Assembly (NCBI RefSeq): GCF_000218235.1
Contig: NZ_GL945017.1
Coordinates: 2,488,953-2,552,952 of the forward strand
Reading direction: 5' to 3'
DNA: 64,000 nt
Source: Hallella multisaccharivorax DSM 17128
Lineage (GTDB): Bacteria; Bacteroidota; Bacteroidia; Bacteroidales; Bacteroidaceae
Shown: positions 43,104-51,819 of the stretch, one piece after another
How the letters are laid out: every line of letters starts with the position of its first letter
How positions within the stretch are numbered: position 1 is the first letter of the stretch
Program-made: the position numbers and the translations under genes
The notes under the pieces: model-generated
Database searches by the model: none
Seen by the model: only the letters and a program-made list of their open reading frames with translations
Told to the model about the DNA's origin: nothing

Positions 43104-43111
43104 CAAAGATA
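43104..43111 (-). promoter_or_regulatory. -7 box of the dapF-dapL-porin-glnN operon
   Basis: On the minus strand TATCTTTG is a perfect TAnnTTTG. The -33 region is weak (TTTTCATGG). The leader to 43068 is about 30 nt. The rest of 43112-43339 is AT-rich with nothing else recognisable. Confidence 0.6.
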
Positions 43112-43339
43112 CAACAAAATGACAGTACCATGAAAACTTTTCGGTAAAAATTATCCTACTATTTAATAATAAATATCAAACTGTAAGCTTCGTTGCCTTA
43201 CTTGCTTGCAATTTGACAATATCATAGCTTTCGTTATTCCCAGCTTGCCACACGAAAGAATTATTTTCCAACACAATGTGCTGTTTATTTTCCTTTTGTT
43301 GACATAATGATTGATTTTAGCTCTATATGAGGTAGAAAC

Positions 43340-43465
43340 CATCTACACCGTAATCGCATCGCCTCTACGCCGTAATGGCAATGCCTCTACACTGTAATGG
43401 CAATGCCTCTACACTGTAATGGCAATGCCTCTACGCCGTAATGGCGTTGCCATTACGGCGTAGAG
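43340..43465. repeat. 22-bp intergenic repeat array C (5 units plus a partial)
   Basis: Units lie at 43356-43377, 43378-43399, 43400-43421, 43422-43443 and 43444-43465 after a partial at 43340. Two of them are identical. The array begins downstream of the dapF promoter region and ends 14 bases from the xerD stop. Confidence 0.93.
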
Positions 43466-43479
43466 GGAGCAGGGCCGCG

Positions 43480-44415
43480 TCAATGCCCGCCGTGCATGAT
43501 GTTACGGGGATGATGGAGCAGCACCTCCTGACGCAGCGACTCGTCGTCGAGATGGGTGTAGATCTCTGTCGTGCCGATATTGGCATGGCCTAAGAGCACC
43601 TGGATGACACGCAGGTCGGCGCCTCCCTTGAGCAACGCCGTGGCGAAGGAATGGCGCAGCGTGTGGGGCGAGATCGTCTTTTTGATGCCCGCCGCCGCGG
43701 CCTGCCGCTTCACCATGATGAGAATCATGACGCGCGTCAGGTGATGGCCATGGCGGTTGAGGAAGACGTAGTCCTCCTCCCCCGGCTTGATGTTCATCTC
43801 GTCGCGGTCGATGAACCACAGCCGCAGCTCTTCGATGGCGCGGTCGGAGATGGGCACCAGCCGCTCCTTGTCGCCCTTGCCGGTGACCCTGATGAAATGC
43901 TCGTCGAGGTTCAGATCAGAGAGTCTCAGGTTGGTCAGCTCTGAGACACGCAGGCCGCACGAGAACAGCATCTCGATGATGGCGCGGTTGCGCTGGCCCT
44001 CCTTCACGGTGAGGTCGATGCTGTCTTCTATCTGGTCCACCTCTTCTGTCGTAAGGTAGGTGGGCAGGTGCTTGGGCAGGACGGGCGACTCTAACAGCTC
44101 TGTGGGGTCCACCTCAAGATAGCCGTCGAGGGTCAGGAAGCGGTAGAACGACCGCACGCCGAAGAGGATGCGCGACTGCGAACGCGCCCCGATGCCGAAC
44201 TCATGCAATGAGCCGGCAAACTGCTCCAGGTCTTCCAGCTTCACCTCCAAGGGTGACAAGCCGCGGCCTCGGAGAAAGCGCATCAGATAGCCCAAGTCGT
44301 GCTGATAAGCCTCTATCGTATTGACAGAATAGTTGCGGTCGAGCTTCAGATAGCGCAGGAAACGGCGCACGAGATCCGCTTCCGGCGACAAATTATTTTG
44401 GTTTTTGCTTTGCAA
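43480..44415 (-). CDS. xerD: Site-specific tyrosine recombinase XerD, 311 aa
   Basis: This is a phage-integrase family protein. The N-terminal SAM-like domain holds LDRNYSVNTIEAYQHDLGYL. The catalytic domain has Arg in SCGLRVSEL, HTLRHSFATALL (HxxR), LLGHANIGTTEIYTH and the nucleophile Tyr in that last motif. With its XerC partner it resolves chromosome dimers at dif. The frame has a TTG start at 44415, 20-odd bases downstream of its promoter; no in-frame ATG is available nearby. It is divergent from aroQ. Confidence 0.93.
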   Translation of the reverse strand: MQSKNQNNLSPEADLVRRFLRYLKLDRNYSVNTIEAYQHDLGYLMRFLRGRGLSPLEVKLEDLEQFAGSLHEFGIGARSQSRILFGVRSFYRFLTLDGYLEVDPTELLESPVLPKHLPTYLTTEEVDQIEDSIDLTVKEGQRNRAIIEMLFSCGLRVSELTNLRLSDLNLDEHFIRVTGKGDKERLVPISDRAIEELRLWFIDRDEMNIKPGEEDYVFLNRHGHHLTRVMILIMVKRQAAAAGIKKTISPHTLRHSFATALLKGGADLRVIQVLLGHANIGTTEIYTHLDDESLRQEVLLHHPRNIMHGGH

Positions 44416-44451
44416 TGTGCGGTCTTATCCTTAATTTTGTGGTCAAAGTTA
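44409..44451. promoter_or_regulatory. Overlapping divergent promoters xerD / aroQ
   Basis: Rightward: TTTG (44409-44412), a 19-nt spacer, TAATTTTG (44432-44439), for aroQ. Leftward: TAACTTTG read on the minus strand (44451-44444), for xerD. The -7 boxes are only four bases apart, so the two promoters must exclude each other. Confidence 0.7.
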
Positions 44452-44494
44452 GCCAATTATCGGCAAAAACGACTCATAATTCCAGAAAAAGACG

Positions 44495-44920
44495 ATGAGA
44501 AAAATCCAGATTATCAATGGGCCGAACCTCAATCTCTTAGGCGTACGCGAGCCCGGCATCTACGGCGACAGCTCTTTTGAGAGCTACCTGCCGAAGCTCC
44601 GTGCGCGCTTCCCCGACGTGGAGATCAACTATTACCAGAGCAACATCGAGGGCGAGCTCATCGACAAGATGCAGCAGACGGGCTTCACCGCCGACGGCAT
44701 CGTGCTCAATGCCGGCGCTTATACCCATACGAGCATTGCCCTGCTTGACTGCATCCGCTCCCTGCGCTGTCCCGTGGTAGAGGTGCACATCAGCAACGTT
44801 CACCAACGCGAGGAGTACCGCCACCACTCCATGATCTCGGCGGGTTGCAAGGGCGTCATCTGCGGGTTCGGCCTGCAGGGCTATGAACTGGCCATTCGCG
44901 GGCTCCTCTGCCATGATTGA
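44495..44920 (+). CDS. aroQ: 3-dehydroquinate dehydratase, type II, 141 aa
   Basis: The type II motifs are complete: INGPNLNLLGVREPGIYG with the catalytic Tyr, YYQSNIEGELIDKMQ, LNAGAYTHTSIALLD, VVEVHISNVHQREEYRHHS and ICGFGLQGYELA. It converts 3-dehydroquinate to 3-dehydroshikimate in aromatic amino-acid synthesis, as a dodecamer. The last eight bases overlap the start of the methyltransferase gene. Confidence 0.95.
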   Translation: MRKIQIINGPNLNLLGVREPGIYGDSSFESYLPKLRARFPDVEINYYQSNIEGELIDKMQQTGFTADGIVLNAGAYTHTSIALLDCIRSLRCPVVEVHISNVHQREEYRHHSMISAGCKGVICGFGLQGYELAIRGLLCHD

Positions 44921-45563
44921 ACCCGAAGCCATCGCCGACTATGCCGCGGCCCACTCCGACGCCGAGGACGACTATCTGCACCGTCTGTGGCGCGCCGCCA
45001 ATATCCACACCGTTCACGGCCACATGGCCTCGGGCCATCTGCAAGGGCGCCTACTGAAGATGCTCGTGATGATGCAGCGGCCCCGCTACATCTTAGAGGT
45101 GGGCACCTTTGCCGGCTATTCCGCCATCTGCATGGCCCAGGGGCTGCCCCAGAAGGGGAATGGGAAAGTGTTTACCTTCGAGATCAACGACGAGATGGAG
45201 GACTTCACGCGGCAATGGATCAATGGCTCCGACGTGGCCGGCCTCATCGACTTCCGCATCGGCAACGCCGTCACCGAAGCCCCAAAGCTCGGCATCATGT
45301 TCGACATGATGTTTCTTGACGGCGACAAGCGCACCTATGCCGAGACCTACGACGCGCTCTTACCCCTCCTCAACCCCGGCGGCATCATCCTGGCCGACAA
45401 CACCCTCTGGGACGGACATGTCGTCGACCCGAAATACGACTGCGACAGCCAAACTATGGGCATCCGACGATTCAACGACCGCATCGCGGACGACGACCGA
45501 GTGGAGAAAGTCATCGTGCCCATCAGGGACGGACTTACAATAATTAGAAAAAAAACGACCTAA
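44913..45563 (+). CDS. SAM-dependent O-methyltransferase (caffeoyl-CoA OMT-like family), 216 aa
   Basis: ATG at 44913 overlaps the aroQ stop by eight bases. The class I fold is clear: RYILEVGTFAGYSAICMAQG (SAM-binding glycine motif), FTFEINDEMEDFTRQWING and DMMFLDGDKRTYAETYDALL, with the metal-binding Asp region. ILADNTLWDGHVVDP is conserved in this cation-dependent family. The bacterial substrate is unknown. It is coupled to aroQ. Confidence 0.9.
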   Translation: MIEPEAIADYAAAHSDAEDDYLHRLWRAANIHTVHGHMASGHLQGRLLKMLVMMQRPRYILEVGTFAGYSAICMAQGLPQKGNGKVFTFEINDEMEDFTRQWINGSDVAGLIDFRIGNAVTEAPKLGIMFDMMFLDGDKRTYAETYDALLPLLNPGGIILADNTLWDGHVVDPKYDCDSQTMGIRRFNDRIADDDRVEKVIVPIRDGLTIIRKKTT

Positions 45564-45568
45564 TCGTT

Positions 45569-45599
45569 TGTCATTTCAAATAAATGGCTTAACTTTGCA
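45569..45599 (+). promoter_or_regulatory. Promoter of the rubredoxin-flavodiiron operon
   Basis: TTTG (45569-45572), a 19-nt spacer, TAACTTTG (45592-45599). It is a full consensus match that begins 6 bases after the methyltransferase stop. Confidence 0.75.
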
Positions 45600-45641
45600 A
45601 TGCAGATATTGCAAAAAGTACAAATTAAAACGAATACAACT

Positions 45642-45803
45642 ATGAAAAAGTATGTTTGCACAGTGTGCGGATGGATCTACGACCCCGCCAAAGGTGATCC
45701 CGATAACGGCATTCAGCCCGGCACAGCATTTGAAGATCTTCCGGAAGACTGGACTTGCCCAGAGTGTGGTGTAGGTAAGGAAGACTTTGAACCGGAGGAT
45801 TAA
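45642..45803 (+). CDS. Rubredoxin, 53 aa
   Basis: ATG at 45642 gives the normal length. The two CxxC iron ligands are in [12 protein letters not shown] and [13 protein letters not shown]. The protein carries single electrons in the cytoplasm. The flavodiiron gene starts four bases after its stop, so it is the likely electron donor to that oxygen- or NO-reducing enzyme. Confidence 0.95.
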   Translation: MKKYVCTVCGWIYDPAKGDPDNGIQPGTAFEDLPEDWTCPECGVGKEDFEPED

Positions 45804-45806
45804 GCC

Positions 45807-46982
45807 GTGAAAAAACTGACAGACAAAGTATCCTGGGTCGGGAAAGTAGACTGGGAGCTCAAGCACTTCCACGGCGACGAGCTCTCCACCCACTTCGGGT
45901 CGAGCTACAACGCCTATCTCATCCAGGATGAGAAAACGGTGCTCATCGATACCGTGTGGGGACCTTACGACCATGAGTTTGTGGCCCATCTTGAAGAAGC
46001 CGTCGATCTCAACAAGATTGACTACATCGTGATGAACCACAACGAAAACGACCATTCCGGCGCACTGCCCGCCCTGATGAAGCGCATCCCCGACACGCCC
46101 ATCTACTGCACGAAGAAAGGCGAGGACGTGCTCCGCGGACTCTACCATGAGGACTGGAACTTCGTCAACGTCAAGCAGGGCGACACACTCTCCATCGGTG
46201 AGAACACCCTGCACTTCATTGAGGCGCCGATGTGCCACTGGCCTGACACCATGATGACCTACGCCGACAAGGAGCAGATACTCTTCTCCAACGACGTCTT
46301 CGGCCAGCACTACGCCACAGAAAGCCTCTACGACGACACCGTCAACCAGAGAGACCTCTTCCGAGAAGCCGAGAAGTACTACGCCAACATCCTCAATCTC
46401 TACAACCCCAACGTCAAGCGAAAGGTCGATGAGCTGTTGGCCGCCAACCTCCCCTTGAAGATGATCGCCACCTCGCACGGCGTCATCTGGACCCATCACA
46501 TCCCTGAGATTCTGGAGTGCTACCGGAAATGGGACGCCAACTACCAGGAAGACCAGGTCACGATCATCTACGACACCATGTGGCAATCCACACGCCGCAT
46601 GGCCGAAGCAGTGGCCGACGGCATCCGCGAGGCGCACCCCGAGACCCGTGTCGTACTGATGAACGCCACGAAAGACGACAAGAACGACATCATTCTTGAG
46701 ACTTTCCGCTCCCGCGAAATCCTATTGGGCAGTCCGACCGTCAACTTAGGCATGACCTATGCCATTTCGGGCATTCTGGAAATGATCCACGGCATGCGGT
46801 TCAAAGGCAAGAAAGCCGCCGTCTTCTCCAGCTTCGGATGGGGTGGAGGCGCAGAGAAGCGCATGCAGCAACGCCTTGAAGAAGCCGGCTTCGAGATTGT
46901 GGCCGAGCCGCTGAAGGTGAAGTGGGCCCCCGACAGCGACGCCGAGAAGCGGTGCCGAGAATGGGGAAAGGCTCTGCCGTAG
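45807..46982 (+). CDS. A-type flavodiiron protein (rubredoxin:oxygen oxidoreductase), 391 aa
   Basis: The start is GTG at 45807. The N-terminal metallo-beta-lactamase-like domain has the diiron ligands HNENDH (in MNHNENDHSGALP), the His in APMCHWPD, and SNDVFGQH. The C-terminal flavodoxin domain begins VTIIYDTMWQSTRRMAEAVA (FMN phosphate loop) and includes SSFGWGGGAEKRM. It reduces O2 to water (or NO to N2O) with electrons from rubredoxin, protecting a strict anaerobe. It is co-transcribed with rubredoxin. Confidence 0.94.
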   Translation: MKKLTDKVSWVGKVDWELKHFHGDELSTHFGSSYNAYLIQDEKTVLIDTVWGPYDHEFVAHLEEAVDLNKIDYIVMNHNENDHSGALPALMKRIPDTPIYCTKKGEDVLRGLYHEDWNFVNVKQGDTLSIGENTLHFIEAPMCHWPDTMMTYADKEQILFSNDVFGQHYATESLYDDTVNQRDLFREAEKYYANILNLYNPNVKRKVDELLAANLPLKMIATSHGVIWTHHIPEILECYRKWDANYQEDQVTIIYDTMWQSTRRMAEAVADGIREAHPETRVVLMNATKDDKNDIILETFRSREILLGSPTVNLGMTYAISGILEMIHGMRFKGKKAAVFSSFGWGGGAEKRMQQRLEEAGFEIVAEPLKVKWAPDSDAEKRCREWGKALP

Positions 46983-47002
46983 AGCTTTCACCATAAGATT
47001 AC

Positions 47003-47042
47003 AAGAGCGATATCCGCAAAGCATCCGACGGGTATCGCTCTT
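47003..47042 (+). terminator. Terminator-like hairpin after the flavodiiron gene
   Basis: 13-bp arms (47003-47015 with 47030-47042, one mismatch) flank a 14-nt loop. The T-run is poor, so it may act as a stem-only 3' end. The next gene starts at 47074. Confidence 0.55.
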
Positions 47043-47073
47043 ATTGTAAACCACGCGTATTGAAATGAGACAC

Positions 47074-49869
47074 ATGAAACAACTCCTCCTCTCACTGTCC
47101 GTCTGCCTCGTCATGCTTCTATGCGCCCTGCCGCTGTGCGCTGACATAGTAAAAGGCCGTGTAGTAGACGGCACCGACGGGCACCCGCTGACCGATGCCA
47201 GCGTCGTTTTCAAGCAAAACACGGCATGGAGTATGAGCATAAGCACGGTCACTACCGACAGCCTCGGCGTCTTCAACTTCTCCAGTTATATGACTGGCAT
47301 GACAACGTTTGAGGCCAGCTACATCGGCTACAAGACCCATCGCAAGGCCCTCTACCTCTACGACCAGTCACAGAGCACGGACACTGTCGACCTCGGCGAC
47401 ATCCGCCTGCAGCCCACCTCCGTGATGCTCGAGGCCGTGAAAGTCACCGGACATCTGCCGCGAATCACCATGAGCGGCGACACCATTGTGTTTCATCCCG
47501 AAGCCTTCAAGTTACAGGACAACGCGCGGCTCTTAGAGCTCCTGACCAAACTGCCAGGTGTCAGGCAGGGCGACGACGGCCGCTTTTACTGGAACAACAA
47601 GCCCATCCGGCTCCTGGTAGACGGCAAGGACATCTTCGGCGGCAGCGCCATCATCTCCCAACTCCCTGCGGAGGTAGCCAAAAAGCTTAAGCTTTACGAC
47701 CGCAAGAGTAAGCTCGCGCGGCACACCGGCAATGAGGACGGGAAGGAAGACATGGTGCTTGACGTAGAGGCAAAGCCGGGATTCCTCGACAAATGGTACG
47801 GAAACATCGAGGCTGTCTATGGCGACGGCAACCACTACAACGGCGAGATGAGAGTCTACAAGCTCTCCGATAAGAACCCGCTCATGGTCTTCGGCAACAT
47901 GAACAACATGAACGAGCAGCATGAGATCGGACAGGATTCCTACAGCCAAAACTCCATCGACCTGCAGGGAAAGCAGCAGTATGTCTCCACCGCATGGCAG
48001 CACAACGGCAAGACCAAGGGCGCAGGCGATAACAATTACATCTCCATCAATCCCGATTTCGGACATCGAGACGGATGGGGCACGACTTACGGCAACTCCC
48101 AACGCTTCCTGCCGGGAGAGCAACAGACCTTTACCATCACACAAAACGACAACCGGAGCCACAGCATCACGCCGGGACTCCGCATCAATACGCAGCTCTA
48201 CACCGACTCTGTGAACTTCATCAACCTCAACGCAGAGACCAAATACACCAAGGAACAGCAATGGACAGAGTACCGCATGGCACGCTTCTCCGAGTCTCCC
48301 TCCACCTTCGGCGACTTCCCCATGGACGCTGCTTTCGACGCCGCCAAAGGCTCGGACATCTACCGGCACATGCTGCTGCGCAACCGTAACAACAGTGCAG
48401 CCACCTCGGAAAGCACGCACAGCAATGTCGACTTCACGCTCAACCACTTCCTGCCACGACAAAAAGGTGAGATGAGTATCGAGGCCAACATTGTCTACAA
48501 CACCAACAACACACGCCAGCACACCGACAGACAGTTCGATTATCTGACGGAAGGTACCACCGACGCGCTCCACCAGTACAGCCGTAACCCCAAGAGTGAT
48601 CTGTACAGCTCGCTGTCGGCAACGCTGAAATACTATCTCTCCAAGGCCGTTCTGCTCAACATCACGGCAAAGACCGGCTACGATTTCAGCCGCGACGACA
48701 ACGATTTCTATGCGGACCGGCTGTCCAATGCGCCAACCGACTATACTCCTACGGCTCTCGACAACGCCAACACGCAGCGCTCACGCCTGCACACCTGGCA
48801 CGGCTCTCTCACCTTAGCGCCGGTCATCAACTTCAGAAAACGCGTCCACCTCACGCCGTCAGTGGAATGGGCCTACAGCCACGACCGGCTCAACTTCCGC
48901 CGCGGAGACCTCGACACCCTTGCCGTGAGAAACACCCATCTGCTCAATCCCTCGCTCTTCTTCCTGTGGAAAATCAACCGTGCGCAAGGCCTCGACATCA
49001 AGGCTGGCTATACGGCTGACAAGCCCGAAATGCTGCAGACGGTCGACTTTGAGAACACGACCGACCCGCTCAACGTGGTCCGAGGCAACACCCATCTGCG
49101 CACTTACGGCAACCTCTACAGCAAGCTCAACTTCAGTCAAGTATTGGCACCGCTGCAAGCCGTGACCAGTCTCTTGCTGGAATACAACCACTACGTGCGC
49201 CCGATATCAACGCTCTACACCTACGATGCAGCATCCGGACGCTACACCTCAACACGCGTCAACGTGCGTGGCGGCAACCGTTTCGCCGCATCGCTGAACG
49301 TTGACAAGAGCTTCGGACCTTCCTTCCGGCTCGTCAATATCGGTACGCTGACGTGGCAGAAACGCTATGCATGGCTCATAAAGACCGACGACAACGACAG
49401 CCCCGCGCTCAACGGAGAGCGTGACTTCAGCTACGAAGACCAGTTCACATTCTCCTTTGAGACCGGGCCCTTCAATGCCAGTACCTATGCTTATCTGACT
49501 ACCTACGACTACCGCTACGATCTCACGCCGGCTTTCAACAACCGTCCACTGAGCCTGATCTACGGTCTGCGACTACGACTCAATCAGAAACGCTGGATCG
49601 CCACCACAGAGGTCACGGACAGCTATCACCACGGCTACCTCTCCGCAGACATCAATCGCCACCGCGTCATCTGGAACGGAGAGATCGGAGTGAAGCTCTT
49701 CCACAACCAGGCCGCACTCTCATTGCGCGCCCAGGACATACTCCGCAACTTCAACTGCACCAATGCCACTATCAGCGCCTATGAGCGGTCAGAGACCTGG
49801 AGCACACAATTCTATCACTTCATCGGCATCAGATTCTACTACGATCTTGAGCCGAAGAAGCGAAAATGA
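47074..49869 (+). CDS. Outer-membrane beta-barrel protein, TonB-receptor-like (OMP_b-brl_3 type), 931 aa
   Basis: The start is ATG 47074 (ATG 47065 is also possible), with a signal peptide MKQLLLSLSVCLVMLLCALP ending near LCA. A CarboxypepD_reg-like domain (VKGRVVDGTDGHPLTDASVV) and a plug-like part with ELLTKLPGVRQGDDGRFYWN and RLLVDGKDIFGGSAIISQLP follow. The barrel ends with HFIGIRFYYDLEPKKRK. It lacks the SusC box and has no SusD partner. Proteins of this class are widespread in Bacteroidota; the ligand is unknown. The gene stands alone between two terminators. Confidence 0.82.
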   Translation: MKQLLLSLSVCLVMLLCALPLCADIVKGRVVDGTDGHPLTDASVVFKQNTAWSMSISTVTTDSLGVFNFSSYMTGMTTFEASYIGYKTHRKALYLYDQSQSTDTVDLGDIRLQPTSVMLEAVKVTGHLPRITMSGDTIVFHPEAFKLQDNARLLELLTKLPGVRQGDDGRFYWNNKPIRLLVDGKDIFGGSAIISQLPAEVAKKLKLYDRKSKLARHTGNEDGKEDMVLDVEAKPGFLDKWYGNIEAVYGDGNHYNGEMRVYKLSDKNPLMVFGNMNNMNEQHEIGQDSYSQNSIDLQGKQQYVSTAWQHNGKTKGAGDNNYISINPDFGHRDGWGTTYGNSQRFLPGEQQTFTITQNDNRSHSITPGLRINTQLYTDSVNFINLNAETKYTKEQQWTEYRMARFSESPSTFGDFPMDAAFDAAKGSDIYRHMLLRNRNNSAATSESTHSNVDFTLNHFLPRQKGEMSIEANIVYNTNNTRQHTDRQFDYLTEGTTDALHQYSRNPKSDLYSSLSATLKYYLSKAVLLNITAKTGYDFSRDDNDFYADRLSNAPTDYTPTALDNANTQRSRLHTWHGSLTLAPVINFRKRVHLTPSVEWAYSHDRLNFRRGDLDTLAVRNTHLLNPSLFFLWKINRAQGLDIKAGYTADKPEMLQTVDFENTTDPLNVVRGNTHLRTYGNLYSKLNFSQVLAPLQAVTSLLLEYNHYVRPISTLYTYDAASGRYTSTRVNVRGGNRFAASLNVDKSFGPSFRLVNIGTLTWQKRYAWLIKTDDNDSPALNGERDFSYEDQFTFSFETGPFNASTYAYLTTYDYRYDLTPAFNNRPLSLIYGLRLRLNQKRWIATTEVTDSYHHGYLSADINRHRVIWNGEIGVKLFHNQAALSLRAQDILRNFNCTNATISAYERSETWSTQFYHFIGIRFYYDLEPKKRK

Positions 49870-50010
49870 GGCATGAAACAAGCGATTCCTCCGCTTCGTC
49901 CACATGGTTTCAACGACGTCTGTCCCGGCAACGCCAGCCGCCAAAGCCGGAAGACATGGAAAGGAGCGAGGTAGCTGTACCATGTCTCCCGATAGATCCA
50001 ACACCGAAAA

Positions 50011-50046
50011 AAGGCAGGATGCGGACCGTAGTCCACATCCTGCCTT
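50011..50046 (-). terminator. Rho-independent terminator of gpmA
   Basis: 16-bp arms (50011-50026 with 50031-50046, one mismatch) and a 4-nt loop. Read on the minus strand the stem is followed by TTTTTTCGG, a good T-run. It lies about 70 bp past the gpmA stop and faces the outer-membrane protein gene, whose transcript it may also end. Confidence 0.75.
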
Positions 50047-50116
50047 GATGGTTTTCAGCCGCCCGCCCGACAGCGGGCAAACGGCATGATTAAGTTGTCT
50101 TCCTTTTGTCGCAGCC

Positions 50117-50860
50117 TTATGCCTTGCCCTGGTTAGCCACAGCGGCAGCCTTGGCGGCAATGGCGGCAGCGTCACCAAGGTAGTAGTCCTTGACAAGGTT
50201 GAGGTTGTCGTCGAACTCAAACACGTACGGCGTAGCCGTCGGAATGTTCAGGCCCGAGATGTCCTTGTCGGAGATGCCCTTGAGGTGCTTCACGATGCCG
50301 CGGAGAGAGTTGCCGTGAGCAGCCACGATGATGTTGTCCACCTCTTTGAGTTTCGGGAAGATCTCGCACTCCCAAAACGGCATAACACGGGCGATGCAGT
50401 CCTTCAGGCTCTCGGTCACAGGCAGATACTGTGCGGGCACCTTAGCGTAGCGGAGATCGGCGAGTGCTGAACCCGTGCCGTCAGCAGCAAGGTCATGCGG
50501 CGCCACATCGTAGCTGCGGCGCCAGAGCAGCACCTGCTCGTCGCCGTACTTCTGCGCGGTTTCCTTCTTGTTCAGGCCCTGGAGAGCGCCATAGTGCTTC
50601 TCGTTGAGGCGCCAGGTCTTCACGACGGGGATCCAGTCCTCATCCATCGTGTCGAGCACATTGTTCAGTGTCTTCACGGCACGCTTCAGATAAGACGTGT
50701 AGGCAATGTCGAAATGGAAGCCCTTCTCTTTCAGGAGCTTGCCGGCATCGAGTGCCTCCTGCTTGCCCTTCTCGGTGAGGTCTACATTGGTCCAACCTGT
50801 GAAACGGTTCTCAAGATTCCACTGGCTCTCGCCGTGGCGGATTAAAACGATTCTCTTCAT
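50117..50860 (-). CDS. gpmA: 2,3-bisphosphoglycerate-dependent phosphoglycerate mutase, 247 aa
   Basis: [18 protein letters not shown] holds the phosphorylated His. RRSYDVAPH and [19 protein letters not shown] (here IVAAHGNS) hold the second His. The length and the [19 protein letters not shown] region fit the dPGM family. It interconverts 3- and 2-phosphoglycerate in glycolysis. It is a single-gene unit with a TATCTTTG promoter at 50973-50980 and a terminator at 50011-50046. Confidence 0.96.
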   Translation of the reverse strand: MKRIVLIRHGESQWNLENRFTGWTNVDLTEKGKQEALDAGKLLKEKGFHFDIAYTSYLKRAVKTLNNVLDTMDEDWIPVVKTWRLNEKHYGALQGLNKKETAQKYGDEQVLLWRRSYDVAPHDLAADGTGSALADLRYAKVPAQYLPVTESLKDCIARVMPFWECEIFPKLKEVDNIIVAAHGNSLRGIVKHLKGISDKDISGLNIPTATPYVFEFDDNLNLVKDYYLGDAAAIAAKAAAVANQGKA

Positions 50861-50972
50861 CTTATATGAATAATGATTAACTTAATGCGCGGCCGATGGT
50901 AAATGATTCGCGATCATTGCTCCGACAAATACCATCAATAACAGTATTTCCCGCCATTCCCTGTTCATGCCG

Positions 50973-51003
50973 CAAAGATACAAAAATGTTTTCACATCCA
51001 ACT
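50973..51003 (-). promoter_or_regulatory. gpmA promoter
   Basis: On the minus strand TATCTTTG (50980-50973) with a weak TTGG -33 box near 51003. The leader is about 105 nt. The rest of 50861-51167 holds only a small AATGAT/ATCATT hairpin near the leader. Confidence 0.6.
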
Positions 51004-51167
51004 TTCTCAGCCGATATTTTTAGATGTATTTAATAGGGTGACACCTGTCGGCTTCATCACATCGTCCTGTTCAAGGACGGACGACGCTCTACCGCAATCT
51101 CTTAGGTTGTCACTTCACACGGAGAAGGCGCACGATGTGCTCAAGCCTACTATGAAGATGAGCCTTC

Positions 51168-51638
51168 TCACTCGTGGTGGTACTTCTCGCCCTTAAGAAT
51201 GGTACAGGCGCGATAGAGCTGTTCGGCCAGGATAAGCCTCACCATCTGGTGGGAGAAGGTCATGTGCGAGAGTGACACCATCTCGTCGGCCCGCCGGTAG
51301 ACAGCCTCGGAGAAGCCGTAAGGGCCTCCTATCACCAACACGAGGTTGCGGCCGGAGGCCTGCCGCTTGCCGAGCCACCGCGCGAAGTCAAGGCCCCGCC
51401 GTTCCTCGCCGTGCTCATCAAGCAGCACAAGGCTGTCCTGCGCCGTCACTTGGTTTAATATGAGCTGTCCCTCGCGCTCTTTCTGTTGGTCTTCAGAAAG
51501 GGTGCGGGTGTTTTTAATGTCAGGAATCACCTTGACGGCGAACGGCATATAGTGAGCGATGCGGGCGGCATAGTCGTCGATGGCGGTCTGGTAGAGCTTG
51601 CCATCGGTCTTGCCCATCAAAATCAGTGTTGTTTTCAT
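51168..51638 (-). CDS. rlmH: 23S rRNA (pseudouridine-1915-N3)-methyltransferase, 156 aa
   Basis: This SPOUT-fold protein has the family motifs LLDEHGEERRGLDFARWLGK, LVLVIGGPYGFSEAVYRRAD and LSHMTFSHQMVRLILAEQLY, and the C-terminus ILKGEKYHHE. It methylates pseudouridine 1915 in helix 69 of the large subunit. The -7 box TAACTTTG (51650-51643) ends only four bases before the ATG, so the transcript may be leaderless. Confidence 0.95.
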   Translation of the reverse strand: MKTTLILMGKTDGKLYQTAIDDYAARIAHYMPFAVKVIPDIKNTRTLSEDQQKEREGQLILNQVTAQDSLVLLDEHGEERRGLDFARWLGKRQASGRNLVLVIGGPYGFSEAVYRRADEMVSLSHMTFSHQMVRLILAEQLYRACTILKGEKYHHE

Positions 51639-51642
51639 GCTG

Positions 51643-51650
51643 CAAAGTTA
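51643..51650 (-). promoter_or_regulatory. rlmH -7 box abutting the start codon
   Basis: On the minus strand TAACTTTG is followed by CAGC and then the ATG at 51638. With a start site about seven bases past the box, transcription would begin at or beside the ATG. Confidence 0.6.
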
Positions 51651-51688
51651 CGAAATAATTCCCATTTCGTCTCCCTTTTGCTCCTCTC

Positions 51689-51730
51689 GCCCTTACGGCG
51701 TTATCGCAATGCCTTTACGCCGTCATTGAG
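51689..51730. repeat. 22-bp intergenic repeat array D (about 2 units)
   Basis: A partial unit CCTTACGGCGTTATC is followed by GCAATGCCTTTACGCCGTCA. It is the shortest array and lies between the divergent rlmH and DMT-transporter genes, upstream of both promoters. Confidence 0.8.
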
Positions 51731-51759
51731 GCTATTCCATAAAAAAAAGATGAGATTAC

Positions 51760-51791
51760 TTTGGCTCATATCTGATTTTTGCCTATTTTTG
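51760..51791 (+). promoter_or_regulatory. Promoter of the DMT transporter / nad genes
   Basis: TTTG (51760-51763), a 20-nt spacer, TATTTTTG (51784-51791). It is a full consensus match. The leader to ATG 51820 is about 22 nt. Confidence 0.72.
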
Positions 51792-51819
51792 CAAACTGAA
51801 ATAGAATGTGACAAATCTC

